Shown: in pieces, positions 53,411-62,591 of the stretch
How the letters are laid out: each line of letters opens with the position of its first letter
Position numbering within the stretch: the stretch's first letter is position 1
NCBI GenBank assembly: GCA_963696505.1
Contig: CAVOKN010000023.1
Location: 282,199-346,198, forward strand
Length of the DNA stretch: 64,000 nt
DNA from: CAVOKN01 sp963696505
GTDB lineage: Bacteria; Pseudomonadota; Gammaproteobacteria; Burkholderiales; Rhodocyclaceae
Reading direction: 5' to 3'
Made by a program: the position numbers and the translations under genes
Notes under the pieces: model-generated
The model's input: the letters and a program-made list of their open reading frames with translations, nothing else
Told to the model about the DNA's origin: nothing
Databases searched by the model: none

Positions 53411-54583
53411 ATGACATCCGCCTCGACCCTGCCCAGGCCCCTGCGCGGCCTGCGCGTCCTCGACCTCACCCGGCTGCTGCCGGGGCCGCTGGCAAGCCGC
53501 CATCTGCTGGAACTGGGGGCCGAGGTGATCAAGGTCGAGGAGCCCGGCGGGGGCGACTACGCTCGCGAACTGGGGCCGATGCTCGGCGCGCAGAGCGCCT
53601 TCTTCGAACTGCTCAACCGCGGCAAGCGCAGCCTCCAGCTCGACCTGAAGCACCCGCAGGGCGTGGCAGTCCTGCGGCGCCTCGCCCGTCATGCCGACGT
53701 GGTGCTGGAGGGCTTTCGCCCCGGCGTCGCGCAGCGCCTCGGCGTGGGCTGGGAGGCGCTGTGCGCGGAGAACCCGCGGCTGGTCTATTGCGCCATCAGC
53801 GGCTACGGTCAGACCGGCCCGCTGCGCGACCGGGCTGGACACGACATCAACTACCTTGCCCTTTCCGGCGTGCTGGACCAGATCGGCGCCGCCGGGGCGG
53901 AACCCGCGCTGCCCAACTTTCAAGTCGGCGACTGCCTCGGCGGCGCTGCAACCGCCACCATGGCCGTCCTCGCAGCGCTCGTTGACGTGCGCGGCGGCCG
54001 CGCGGGGCGGTACCTGGACGTCTCGATCACCGATGCGATTCTGGCCCAGGCAGTGATGCCGCTGGCCCACCTTCTGGCGGGATCGCCGCCGCCGCTCCGC
54101 GGTGCCGACATGCTGAGCGGCGGCCTGGCCTGCTATGGCGTTTATCGCACGCTGGACGGCCGGCACTTGGCGGTGGGCGCGCTGGAAGCGAAGTTCTGGC
54201 AGCGCCTGTGCGCCGTGCTCGAACGGCCCGACCTTGAACCCCTGCACCTCGCCACCGGCGCGGCGGGGGTCCGGGTGCGCGGCGAGCTGGAGCGCATTTT
54301 CGCCGGCCGCAGCCAGGCCGAGTGGATACGGCGCTTCGCGGATGCTGACTGCTGCGTCACGCCGGTGCTCACCACGGCCGAGGCGCTCGCCGCCGATCCG
54401 ACGCGGGCGAACAGCGGCGTCCCGGCCCTGTTCCGGTTCGAACCAGGCTCCGGGCTGTCAGCGCCTCCGGCGCCCGACCCCGGGGCCGACAGCGTGGCGA
54501 TCCTCAGGGAGGCAGGCTTCTCGGCCGCCGAAGTGGAAACGCTGCTGGCTGCCGGCGCCCTGGGCCGGACAGGCGGCGAATGA
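53411..54583 (+). CDS. class III (CaiB/BaiF-type) CoA-transferase or racemase
   Basis: A 390-residue family III CoA-transferase: opening LRVLDLTRLLPGPLASRHLLELGAEVIKVE, central DRAGHDINYLALSG with the catalytic Asp. AMACR-type racemases share this fold, so an alpha-methylacyl-CoA racemase is an alternative. It is coupled to the AEC permease gene by an ATGA overlap. Confidence 0.9.
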   Translation: MTSASTLPRPLRGLRVLDLTRLLPGPLASRHLLELGAEVIKVEEPGGGDYARELGPMLGAQSAFFELLNRGKRSLQLDLKHPQGVAVLRRLARHADVVLEGFRPGVAQRLGVGWEALCAENPRLVYCAISGYGQTGPLRDRAGHDINYLALSGVLDQIGAAGAEPALPNFQVGDCLGGAATATMAVLAALVDVRGGRAGRYLDVSITDAILAQAVMPLAHLLAGSPPPLRGADMLSGGLACYGVYRTLDGRHLAVGALEAKFWQRLCAVLERPDLEPLHLATGAAGVRVRGELERIFAGRSQAEWIRRFADADCCVTPVLTTAEALAADPTRANSGVPALFRFEPGSGLSAPPAPDPGADSVAILREAGFSAAEVETLLAAGALGRTGGE

Positions 54584-55491
54584 CGAACGGGCATTGGATG
54601 TCCACGGCCCTGCTCCTGCTTCCCGATTTCGCGCTGATCCTGCTGGGCGGCGCGATCCGGCGCTGGATGCGGCTCGGCGATCACTTCTGGTCCGGGCTGG
54701 AGAAGCTGATCTACTTCGTGCTGTTTCCGGCGCTGCTGATCAACGCCATCTCCCGCACCCCCATCGACCTGCATACAGCAGCGCCGCTTTTCGCCAGCGG
54801 CCTGCTGGCGATGGCGGCTGGTGCGCTGCTGGCACTGCCGGCGCGCCGCCTGTTCCGCCTCGAGCCGATGGTGTTCGCGTCCCAGTTTCAGTGCGCCTAC
54901 CGCTTCAATACCTACATCGGGCTGGCGGTGGCGGGGACGCTGCACGGCGAGGCGGGCATCGCCACCCTGGGCATCCTGGCGGGAGCGATGGTGCCCTTCG
55001 CCAACATCGCGTCGGTGTGGATGCTGGCGCGTCACGGGGAACTGGGCCTGGCGCGCGAGCTGCTGCGCAATCCGCTGATCTGGTCGACGCTGATCGGCCT
55101 CGCCCTCAATCTGGCGGGCATTGCGCTGCCCCAGGCGGCGCAGCAGTTCTTCGGGCGGCTGGCGGAAGCGGCGATCGCCTTGGGGCTGTTGGCGGTGGGC
55201 GCGGCGCTACGCCTGCAGGGCGTGCCGGGGGGGCGCCGATCCGGCGGCTACCTCGTCGCCGTCAAGCTGCTGGCGGTGCCGGCGGTGGCCTTGCTCGCGG
55301 CGCGCCAGCTCGGCCTGACGGGCATCCCCGCCGACATCGTGCTGGTCTTCGGCGCGTTGCCCACCGCCAGCTCGGCCTACATCCTGGCAATGCGCATGGG
55401 CGGAGATGGCGCGAGCGTGGCGTGGATCATCTCGGCGAGCACGCTGCTGGCGATGGTGACGCTGCCGCTGTGGCTTGCCTGGGGCGGCTGA
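54580..55491 (+). CDS. AEC-family transporter
   Basis: A 303-residue membrane protein with about ten helices, matching the auxin efflux carrier family (YfdV/MdcF type), which export or import small organic acids. It has the family glycine-rich helices and the AILGAMVPFANIASVW-like segment in the middle. It is co-translated with the CoA-transferase, so the two may handle the same acid. Confidence 0.88.
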   Translation: MTNGHWMSTALLLLPDFALILLGGAIRRWMRLGDHFWSGLEKLIYFVLFPALLINAISRTPIDLHTAAPLFASGLLAMAAGALLALPARRLFRLEPMVFASQFQCAYRFNTYIGLAVAGTLHGEAGIATLGILAGAMVPFANIASVWMLARHGELGLARELLRNPLIWSTLIGLALNLAGIALPQAAQQFFGRLAEAAIALGLLAVGAALRLQGVPGGRRSGGYLVAVKLLAVPAVALLAARQLGLTGIPADIVLVFGALPTASSAYILAMRMGGDGASVAWIISASTLLAMVTLPLWLAWGG

Positions 55492-55530
55492 GGCAGGAAA
55501 CCAGGGGAACGCCTCGAACCGCGGCCACCC

Positions 55531-55619
55531 GTAGGGCGGGCCATGCCCGCCAAACCAATGACCGGTGCGCACGGCGCACCCTACCCCGTCGGCCACCCGT
55601 AGGGCGGGCCATGCCCGCC
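55531..55619. repeat. BIME-like cluster of REP palindromes
   Basis: Palindrome GGGCGGGCCATGCCCGCC (55534-55551), then GGTGCGCACGGCGCACC (55564-55580), then the first again (55602-55619). It lies in the gap between the AEC permease and hipB. Confidence 0.9.
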
Positions 55620-55713
55620 GATCGAACTGTACGGTGGGATCCCGTCCCTTGACCGTGCGGACATGAGAAAGCATACTGAAGACGTCTAAAAGTCACTTTG
55701 AGATAGTTTCAGC

Positions 55714-56061
55714 ATGCCGAGAAATCTCCAGTTTGGGGAGACGGCCCCGGCTGCCGTGCGGGAAGCCGCGATAGGGCTTGGCGGGCGCATCCGGCTCGCC
55801 CGTACCAGAAGGCGGGTGACCTTGCGTGAGCTGGCCGGGCGGGCAGGTATCGCCTACGACACCGCTCGCGCCGTCGAGGACGGGAATTTACAGACCGGAC
55901 TTGGGGCTTACCTGGCCGTGGTGTGGGCGCTGGGGCTCGAAGCGGACCTTGCCCATTGGCTCGATCCGGATCGGGATCTGGAAGGTAAGCAACTGGAACT
56001 GGCGCGCACGCCCCAGCGCGTGCGCCGACCGGCAGCACGGGTGAGCGGTGACGACTTCTGA
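55714..56061 (+). CDS. hipB: HipB-like antitoxin, XRE-type HTH
   Basis: A 115-residue DNA-binding protein with an XRE helix-turn-helix (LGGRIRLARTRRRVTLRELAGRAGIAYDTARAVEDG). It overlaps hipA by 14 bases. HipB proteins bind HipA and repress the operon. Confidence 0.9.
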   Translation: MPRNLQFGETAPAAVREAAIGLGGRIRLARTRRRVTLRELAGRAGIAYDTARAVEDGNLQTGLGAYLAVVWALGLEADLAHWLDPDRDLEGKQLELARTPQRVRRPAARVSGDDF

Positions 56062-57334
56062 CACGCGTGCCTATGTGTACCTGCAGTTGCCGGGCAGCCT
56101 GGAGGTCGTCACCGCGGGGTACCAGGAAATCGATGTCCGCGCCGGCGTGCGACGGGGGCTGTTCGTCTACAACCCGGCCTACCTGTCGCGCCTGGACGCC
56201 GTCCCGATCGAGCCCTTCGAGCTGCCGCTCAGCGCGCAACGCGCCGAGACCGTCAAGCTCAACGGCATCTTCGGTGCGCTGCGCGACGCGTCACCCGATG
56301 CATGGGGCCGACGCATCATCGAACGGCACCTTGGCCGCCTCGATCTCACCGAGATCGACTTCCTGCTCAACTCACCGGAAGACCGGGCGGGCGCGCTTTC
56401 CTTTGGTCGCGGCAAGATGCCGCCGCCGACCACCCGATTCAACCGGGTGATCCAGCTCGATGCGCTGCTCAATCTGGCGCAGCGCTTCGCCGACGATGCG
56501 GACGCTCCGATGGCAAGTGAAGCCATGCGCTCGCAAGTCGAGGAACTGCTTCAGCCCGGCACCTCGCTCGGGGGTGCGCGTCCGAAGAATGTCGTCGAGG
56601 ACGCCGAGGGTTTGTGGGTGGCGAAATTTCCGGACCGCGCGGATCGCTGGAACAACGCCCGCGTCGAGGCCGCCATGCTGGCCCTCGCGCGCGAGTGCGG
56701 GGTGCAGGCCGCGTTGGCTCGCGTCGAATCGCTCGGCGCCGGCGACGTGCTGCTCGTGAAGCGCTTCGACCGGGCTCGTGTGCCCGAGGGCTACCTGCGT
56801 CATCGCATGGTGAGTGCGCTCACCGTGCTGGGCGCCCAGGACACCCATGCCGACCGGGCGAAGTGGTCCTATCTGCTGTTGGCCGACGAAGTGCGCCGAC
56901 GCAGTCGCCAGCCGGCGCGGGATCTGCTGGAGCTTTTCCGTCGCATGGTCTTCAACGCGCTGATCTCCAACACCGACGACCACCCGCGCAATCATGCCTT
57001 GATCGCGCCGTCGCCGGAATGGGATCTGTCCCCCGCCTACGACCTCACGCCGAATCCGCTGACGAGCGAGGAGAAACGCCACCTCGCGATGATCGCCGGC
57101 AAGTTCGGCCGCTATGCCAATCGACATAACCTGCTCTCGGGGCATGCCCGCTTCAAGCTCTCTCGCGAGGAAGCGGTCGCGCTGGTCGATTCGATGCAGA
57201 TCGTGGTGCGGCAGCGCTGGCGCGCGGTGATGCGGCAGCATGGCGTGAGCGAGGCCGAGTGTGATCGGCTCGCGCCTGCCTTCGACTATCCGGGATTCAA
57301 TCTCGATCCGGACGTGGTCCTGACCGCCGGATGA
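56048..57334 (+). CDS. hipA: HipA-like serine/threonine kinase toxin
   Basis: A 428-residue HipA kinase. The N-subdomain includes LSPEDRAGALSFG-like NSPEDRAGALSFG. The ATP-binding GGARPK motif, catalytic NTDDHPRNHAL (Asp/Asn) and DLSPAYDLTPNP (DFG-equivalent) are intact. HipA kinases phosphorylate aminoacyl-tRNA synthetases such as GltX, and induce persistence. It forms a toxin-antitoxin operon with hipB. Confidence 0.93.
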   Translation: MTTSDTRAYVYLQLPGSLEVVTAGYQEIDVRAGVRRGLFVYNPAYLSRLDAVPIEPFELPLSAQRAETVKLNGIFGALRDASPDAWGRRIIERHLGRLDLTEIDFLLNSPEDRAGALSFGRGKMPPPTTRFNRVIQLDALLNLAQRFADDADAPMASEAMRSQVEELLQPGTSLGGARPKNVVEDAEGLWVAKFPDRADRWNNARVEAAMLALARECGVQAALARVESLGAGDVLLVKRFDRARVPEGYLRHRMVSALTVLGAQDTHADRAKWSYLLLADEVRRRSRQPARDLLELFRRMVFNALISNTDDHPRNHALIAPSPEWDLSPAYDLTPNPLTSEEKRHLAMIAGKFGRYANRHNLLSGHARFKLSREEAVALVDSMQIVVRQRWRAVMRQHGVSEAECDRLAPAFDYPGFNLDPDVVLTAG

Positions 57335-57452
57335 ACATCGCCCGAAAGACGGAGTGGGTGTGTCATCCCGGAACCGCCCAGCGAAACCGCCTACCTAAAG
57401 ATCGGTGCGCACGGCGCACCAACTGCTCGACGCTCTCAGGCCCCGCCGATCA

Positions 57453-57811
57453 TTAACCCGGCGTCGCACGGAGAAAACGGGTGACAGCATCTTTCAGCAG
57501 CGGCAAGTCACCGACGACCGTTCCGAACACGACGCGCCAATCCACCGAGCAGTACGCGTGTGGATCGCAATGTTCCGGAACCCGATGACCTCTTTCCAGG
57601 GAACCTCAAGCGTTTCGTCTCGCGTTGCCTGCGTCAGTCGCGCGGCCGCCTCGCCAATGACCGAACGTTTGTGCAGGACTGCGCTTTGCACCAATTCGTC
57701 CGCCAGGAACCGTTCCTCGTCGAAGCCCCTCGTGAAGCGTTCGATGGCCTCGGTTGCATCGAGGATGTCTGCCAGGTAGAGCCGATCACTCCGCATGGAT
57801 GGTTTCGGCAT
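57453..57811 (-). pseudogene. HepT-like HEPN ribonuclease toxin, frameshifted
   Basis: The HEPN (DUF86) fold is recognisable: YLADILDATEAIERF and the catalytic motif FRNIAIH. After that His the frame is lost; a shift of two bases at a CACAC run (about 57557) restores AYCSVDWRVVFGTVVGDLPLL and a stop at 57453, the standard family ending. The gene is therefore likely inactive. The start near 57811 overlaps the MNT-like remnant upstream. Confidence 0.8.
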
Positions 57812-58049
57812 TTCGCAGAACTTCGTCCCGGATATGCCGGTTGAGACCATTTCGAGTCAGCAGGTCGACTCGACGGCCAAGAATCCTCTCAAGTTCATCA
57901 CGCATCTTTTCTAGCGCCACAGTGGTCTTGCCGCACTGACGCGGCCCCAGCAGCGCCACCACGGGGTGAATGGCAAACAGCCGATCGATTCGGTCGAGGA
58001 AGCCGGGGCGGTCCATGGAAAATATTTCATTGAAAATTCTGTTGACCAT
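57786..58049 (-). pseudogene. chimeric remnant: AAA ATPase N-terminus fused to MntA C-terminus
   Basis: Residues 1 to about 43 include FLDRIDRLFAIHPVVALLGPRQCGKTT, a Walker A of the AAA_14/DUF4143 group. From there it continues with ELERILGRRVDLLTRNGL and an IRDEVLRNAE end, the C-terminal tail of MNT-type antitoxins that pair with HepT. The nucleotidyltransferase active site (GSxxxG...DxD) is missing. A deletion that joined two genes is the simplest explanation. Confidence 0.7.
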
Positions 58050-58390
58050 GCAGAATTTTCAAACAATCCGCACCACCGGCGTACCTGTGAGATCGAAGGC
58101 TCGAATGCGCCCGCCGGGGATGGCAGGTTGGGGGCGAAGGGCGGGCCATGCCCGCCGGTCCAATTTCACCACCCACGCCATGGCCTCCCTGGATTCCGGT
58201 ACTCCGCTGCGCTGCGGGCGGAATGACCAGCTGGACGTAACTGCTAATCGGGTGCGGTGCAACGGGCAGTGACTTCAACTCCTTCGCATCACCCCGAATG
58301 CTGTTCGCCAGTTCCCATTGCATGATGGCATCGAGCGAGAAGCGCAAGTTCCTGACCAGCAGCAGATGCGGGATGCGTTTACCCGCTCGC
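58050..58390. repeat. gap with REP palindrome and gene debris
   Basis: Contains GGGCGGGCCATGCCCGCC (58139-58156) after GGGGATGGCAGGTTGGGGG. The same GGGATGGCAGG context recurs at 59378-59405. A minus-strand stretch at about 58260-58390 (LLLVRNLRFSLDAIMQWELAN) looks like a protein fragment of unknown family. Confidence 0.6.
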
Positions 58391-58873
58391 TCAACCCGGT
58401 CGCTGCCCTTCGGCGCGAGCCTCGGCCAGCAACTGGTTCCAGCCGTCCGGGGGATGCCCGCTTTCCAGCATCTTGCGGAACACCCGGTAGACGTCGTCGC
58501 TGCTCTCGTAGGCGCGCTTGGTGTCCTCGTCATTGACCCACGCGAACACGATCACCTTGCTGGGCGCGTGATAGCGGAAGAACAGTCGGTACTGCTGTAA
58601 GAACTTCGCCCGGAACCAATGCTTGTAATCGTCGCCAAGGGTGCCGCCTTGGCGGTATTCCGGCCGAGCCGGGTCTTGTGGAACGACGTCGAACGCCAGC
58701 TTGGTGATCGCCGCCAGTCGCTTGCTGGCGTTCTTCTTCACGTACCCGACCGGGTCCTTCTGTTTGAACGCCTCGACCTGCTGCGTCAAGGTTTCAAGCT
58801 GAGCGAGGAACAGCGGATGGGCGAAAACCGTCCAGCCGTGAATGACCAATGGCGTAGGCTTGCCCGGGCTCAT
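58391..58873 (-). CDS. yhaV: YhaV-family toxin (ribonuclease)
   Basis: A 160-residue RelE-superfamily toxin of the PrlF-YhaV system: LVIHGWTVFAHPLFLAQLE at the start, GDDYKHWFRAKFLQQYRLFFRYH and VIVFAWVNDEDTKRAY. It cleaves mRNA or rRNA in translation-dependent fashion in E. coli. It overlaps prlF by four bases (ATGA). It appears intact. Confidence 0.93.
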   Translation of the reverse strand: MSPGKPTPLVIHGWTVFAHPLFLAQLETLTQQVEAFKQKDPVGYVKKNASKRLAAITKLAFDVVPQDPARPEYRQGGTLGDDYKHWFRAKFLQQYRLFFRYHAPSKVIVFAWVNDEDTKRAYESSDDVYRVFRKMLESGHPPDGWNQLLAEARAEGQRPG

Positions 58874-59199
58874 TCATCGTCCGCCGACAGGGGGGCATCG
58901 AGATCGACTTCGATGTCGCCAGTCAGCGACTGGAGACGCTGCACGAAGCCGGCGTCGATGGCCTGCAAGCGCTCCGGATGCTCGGCGATGTCGCGGGCCA
59001 GGAAGCCCAGGAACTGACCGAGCACCGGATCGTCGCCCTCGGAGGCTTCGGCACGGGTCAGCACCACCTCGCCGCTGGGGCGGATGGTGTAGTGGATCTT
59101 GTCGCGCTTGCCGAGCCGAAGGGCACGGCGCACGGTCTCGGGTACCGTGGTCTGGTAGCGGTCGGTCAGCGTGGATTCCGCTTGGAGGGTGGCGGGCAT
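58870..59199 (-). CDS. prlF: PrlF-family antitoxin
   Basis: A 109-residue protein with the swapped-hairpin AbrB-type DNA-binding N-terminus (LTDRYQTTVPETVRRALRLGKRDKIHY) and a helical C-terminus for toxin binding. It precedes yhaV, as in E. coli (sohA/prlF-yhaV), and represses the operon with the toxin. Confidence 0.93.
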   Translation of the reverse strand: MPATLQAESTLTDRYQTTVPETVRRALRLGKRDKIHYTIRPSGEVVLTRAEASEGDDPVLGQFLGFLARDIAEHPERLQAIDAGFVQRLQSLTGDIEVDLDAPLSADDE

Positions 59200-59235
59200 A
59201 GTGCTCTCCGGTCAAAGGGGGCGGATGGTCTGCAT

Positions 59236-59277
59236 GGTAATGCATCTGCCTTGCCCTATCAATGCAACTGCATTACC
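59236..59277 (-). promoter_or_regulatory. operator/promoter of prlF-yhaV
   Basis: Inverted repeat GGTAATGCA (59236-59244) and TGCATTACC (59269-59277), 24-bp spacer, 37-78 bases upstream of the prlF start. A second dyad, TGCAACTGCA, overlaps the right arm. The position fits autoregulation by the antitoxin. Confidence 0.6.
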
Positions 59278-59456
59278 TGTCATGGTGCCACCCTGTCCGG
59301 GGTCTTGGAGGGCGAGTGGCTACCACTTTCCACATCGAATGCCGCGAGCTGGGGTGACTGCCGCACCCGGCGGGGATGGCAGGGTTGGGGGGGGCCATGC
59401 CCGCCGATTCAACGCCGGCTCCCCCCGGTACGGCAACCGATTCCGTCTCAGCGCAG

Positions 59457-59639
59457 CAAGACTTGCGCGAAGGCGTCGAGTTGGGGCGCCTGCAAAGCGG
59501 GCAGCAATTCCTGCTGCGCCAGATCGCCCGGCGCTTTGGCACGCTCGACGAGGCCACGCGCCGGCGCCTTGCCTCGGCCACCGCGACGGAACTGCAAACC
59601 AGGGCCGGCAACATCCGGCTATCCGATTTCCATGATTGA
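59457..59639 (+). pseudogene. DUF4351 C-terminal fragment
   Basis: The stretch LREGVELGRLQSGQQFLLRQIARRFG to GNIRL matches the tail domain (DUF4351) of Rpn/PDDEXK-type proteins. The N-terminal nuclease part is missing; upstream is REP sequence. A second DUF4351 tail is at 62195. Confidence 0.65.
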
Positions 59640-59646
59640 AACGGGT

Positions 59647-61059
59647 TCAAAGCGCCCCGTTCTCGATCATGCGGATCAGTGTTGAAATATCGACGCCGTA
59701 ACTCTTCTCCGGCCTTTCCGAATCGGTAGATTTCGCGATGTAGAGTCTTCGCTCAGGAGCCTGTTTCGGCGTCATCCGTGCGAACGATTCGCCCATCTCG
59801 AAGCTCTTGAAGTTGCCGACAAGGCCGTGCATCGCGGGCTCGGGCGGTCGTTTCTCGACCTGCTTGCGCTCGAACTTCGGTCGCGACATCTGGTACTTGT
59901 GTGCGCCTTCGGCAAACAGAATCTTGGCCCTCAAGGCTTCAAAGCTGTAGCCCCGGCCAAGCCGGTTCATAACCCGGATCAGCGAGTTCAACGATTCTGT
60001 GTAGGCGTTGGTGACGGGGTGGTTGAAGTAGTTGAGGATCGGCATCGTCCAGTTGCCCCATGCCCGCTCGATGTCAGCAAAGGTGTCTGCCATCTCGGAC
60101 GGGATGCTTTTCTGCCACTGGATGAACTTGGCCTGTGCCTCGTCGGACGATTCGGCATCGTAGATGCCGAAGAACTGCTCCTTCAGCCGGTAGGCTTCGC
60201 CAAGCTCGGGGTAGATCTTCGTCCAGCCATCCAGCAAGAGCCGTTCCCGGTCGCTCAAATCGCGATCGCGCTTGACTAGCACAGAGCGGTCGTGCATCAG
60301 CCCGCGCCGCTGCTTTGGCGTCAGCGACTCACGCAGACCCTTTCTGACGCGCTCAAGCGCGTCATTCGCCATGCGGACGACGTGGAACTTGTCCACCACG
60401 ATCTCGGCCTGCGGGATAACCGCCTGCACTGCATCGCGGGAGGGCGTCCACATATCCATTGCCACGTACTGGATACGCTCCTTGCCTTCCAGATGGTGCA
60501 GGAAGCGAACCACGGTCTCTTTGTTGCGGTTCGGTAGCAGTTCAACGATGGTGTTGTCTTGGATATTGGCGATGACGCCACGAGGCTTGATGAGGTGAAT
60601 TTCGTCGATCCCCATCCACTTCGGTGTCTCGACGCGAATGGTCTTTTCCAGTTCCTTGACGTAGTCATTGAACACCGCACGGACAGTGAATTCCGTGCAG
60701 CCGACCTCCTCCGCTATGCTGGCGAAGGTGCGTTTGATGGCCTGCTTGCCCATCCATTGCACAAGCCGCTTGGTCATCAGGCGCTTGTCGTCGATCTCGG
60801 GCAACGCCTCGTAGAAGGTCTTGCCGCAAGTGCGGCAGCGGAAGCGCCGCGTGTCGATGCAGAGGCCGACGCGCCGATCGTGCATGGGAAGGTCTTTGAC
60901 CATTTGCTTTCGACGACCGAAGCCGACGAGGCTGCTGGACTGACAATGCGGACAAGACGTTGGTGGCTCCATCGCTTCAACGTCGATGTGGTAGTCGTGC
61001 TCATTGTCAGTGATGCCAAGCACCTTGTAGCAGGGTAGATTCAGGATGGCGGCGGGCAT
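59647..61059 (-). CDS. ISL3-family transposase
   Basis: A 470-residue transposase. An N-terminal zinc-binding region (CPHC, CRTCGKTF) and HTH are followed by the DDE domain: MGIDEIHLIKPRG, VVDKFHVVRMAN, and the late YTESLNSLIRVMNRLGRGYSFEALRAKILF. The start MPAAILNLPCYKVLGI is conserved; the frame continues 53 codons further upstream. I could not identify the element's inverted repeats, so its limits are unknown. Confidence 0.92.
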   Translation of the reverse strand: MPAAILNLPCYKVLGITDNEHDYHIDVEAMEPPTSCPHCQSSSLVGFGRRKQMVKDLPMHDRRVGLCIDTRRFRCRTCGKTFYEALPEIDDKRLMTKRLVQWMGKQAIKRTFASIAEEVGCTEFTVRAVFNDYVKELEKTIRVETPKWMGIDEIHLIKPRGVIANIQDNTIVELLPNRNKETVVRFLHHLEGKERIQYVAMDMWTPSRDAVQAVIPQAEIVVDKFHVVRMANDALERVRKGLRESLTPKQRRGLMHDRSVLVKRDRDLSDRERLLLDGWTKIYPELGEAYRLKEQFFGIYDAESSDEAQAKFIQWQKSIPSEMADTFADIERAWGNWTMPILNYFNHPVTNAYTESLNSLIRVMNRLGRGYSFEALRAKILFAEGAHKYQMSRPKFERKQVEKRPPEPAMHGLVGNFKSFEMGESFARMTPKQAPERRLYIAKSTDSERPEKSYGVDISTLIRMIENGAL

Positions 61060-61175
61060 GGTCACGCCTTCCCGTTCGCCGACCATCGCCAGCCGTCCCG
61101 CCATGCGGAGATATCCAGAACGATGGACTTGATCGTGGCGCTCATGGCGTCCATCAGCTGTCGCGGTCGCGCTCT

Positions 61176-61961
61176 TCATTCTTGCGGCGGCAAGATTGTC
61201 TCCGCTTCCGGGTGGCACCCCACCAGGAAGGCCATCATCTCGGAGGCGTCCTTCGAGAGATAGAAACGCACCATCTTTTCGTTGAACTCCTGTGCCTTGG
61301 CGGCAGGTACGCTGATGGCGTCGATCCCATGCGACATGAGCACGCCGTTCATCATGAAACGCGACGTGCGCTTGTTCCCATCGAAGAAAAACTGCTGCAA
61401 CGCGCCGAATAGGAAGAAGGCCGTTGCCTGCTCGAACGGCTCACATTCTTGTAGTGCGGACACGCCTTCGCGGAACACCCGATTCAATTCCGGCGCACCG
61501 GGAAGAGTCGGCAGCGGGGTATGGCGTCCATGCTCACCGAGTCCCACATCCGGGGTGTAGTTCTTCTCCTGACCTTCACCACGGAACACACCCCACTCCA
61601 AGGCTTCCTTACGGGCAACAATGCCGTTCAGTTCGGTGAACACCGGCTTGGACAGAAAGAACTGACCGCTCTTGACCATCGTCAGCAGCCGTTTCGAGCT
61701 TTCGGCGAGATTCAAGACTTGCTCCTGATCGGAAATCTTGCGGCCGCCGATGGTGATGCCGTCCAGCAGTGTCTTGACCTCCGGGAAGGTGAAGGGATTG
61801 CCTTCAAGCACCGATGCGTCCCAGACAAACTCAGGCAGCATCTTCTGGACGCGAAAGCATACCCGTTCAATCGAGTGAGACGGGACGGAAGTCGGCACTG
61901 CCGATCTGTCCCATCGGAATCCAAGAGCATCAAACAGAGTCATGTCGCCGCACCCCATCAA
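61176..61961 (-). CDS. Fic-domain protein with altered catalytic motif
   Basis: A 261-residue Fic protein. The Fic motif, normally HxFxxGNGR, reads QFFFDGNKR (190-198): Gln replaces the catalytic His. An SVLEGN sequence (50-55) resembles the inhibitory helix motif. The region MNGVLMSHGIDAISVPAAKAQEFNEKM is typical of a widespread Fic subgroup. AMP transfer is doubtful without His. It lies directly upstream of the ISL3 transposase on the same strand. Confidence 0.85.
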   Translation of the reverse strand: MMGCGDMTLFDALGFRWDRSAVPTSVPSHSIERVCFRVQKMLPEFVWDASVLEGNPFTFPEVKTLLDGITIGGRKISDQEQVLNLAESSKRLLTMVKSGQFFLSKPVFTELNGIVARKEALEWGVFRGEGQEKNYTPDVGLGEHGRHTPLPTLPGAPELNRVFREGVSALQECEPFEQATAFFLFGALQQFFFDGNKRTSRFMMNGVLMSHGIDAISVPAAKAQEFNEKMVRFYLSKDASEMMAFLVGCHPEAETILPPQE

Positions 61962-62194
61962 TCATTGAACACGGGTTAAAGATACGTGCACATGTGGTGC
62001 GCGTCAATCACCAATCACGATTTAGCGTGGCATGTCCGACGCGACGGCGTGGGCTATCAACGACAAGAATCGGATAGCCCAACACCCCTGATGCCAGACA
62101 AACGAAAGAGATTTTCGGGGAGCCCAGTGCTACCGCGCCGGCCGACGATCCCCTTCGCTCGCCGGACGCCCTTGCGCTTCGGCGATCGCCCCTG
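61962..62194. other. gap upstream of the Fic gene
   Basis: Nothing beyond short frames; possible promoter of the Fic gene at 61962-62000 (AT-richer). Confidence 0.4.
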
Positions 62195-62479
62195 GTGAGT
62201 GCGTCCCCGGACGACCTCGACGATATCCTTGCGCTGCTTGATGATGGGGCTGCGGAATTGAAGTGCATCGGGGAAGACCATGGCTACCTGGGCGGAATCG
62301 AGAAGGGCCAACTTGCAGGCCGACAGGCGTTCCTCCTGCATCAGGTCACCGCGCGCTTCGGGCTGCTCGACGCCGATCTCCACCGGCGCCTCCAAACGGT
62401 CACCCCGGCGAATCTTGACGCCTGGGCCGACAACGTCATCGACGCCAAACGCATCCAGGACGTGTTCGTCGAGCGCTGA
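62195..62479 (+). pseudogene. second DUF4351-like tail fragment
   Basis: A 94-residue frame with GYLGGIEKGQLAGRQAFLLHQVTARFGLLDADLHRRLQTVTPANLDAWADNVIDA, again a DUF4351-type tail. It lacks the N-terminal domain. It and the fragment at 59457 flank the ISL3-Fic block. Confidence 0.6.
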
Positions 62480-62591
62480 CCGGGCCGCCGACAATTCCTC
62501 TTCTTGGGCTACCCGGCGCAACCCGCACTCGATTGAGCAACTGCCGCATCCCCTCTCCCCGGCCCTCCCACGAGGGGCGAGGGAGCACACC

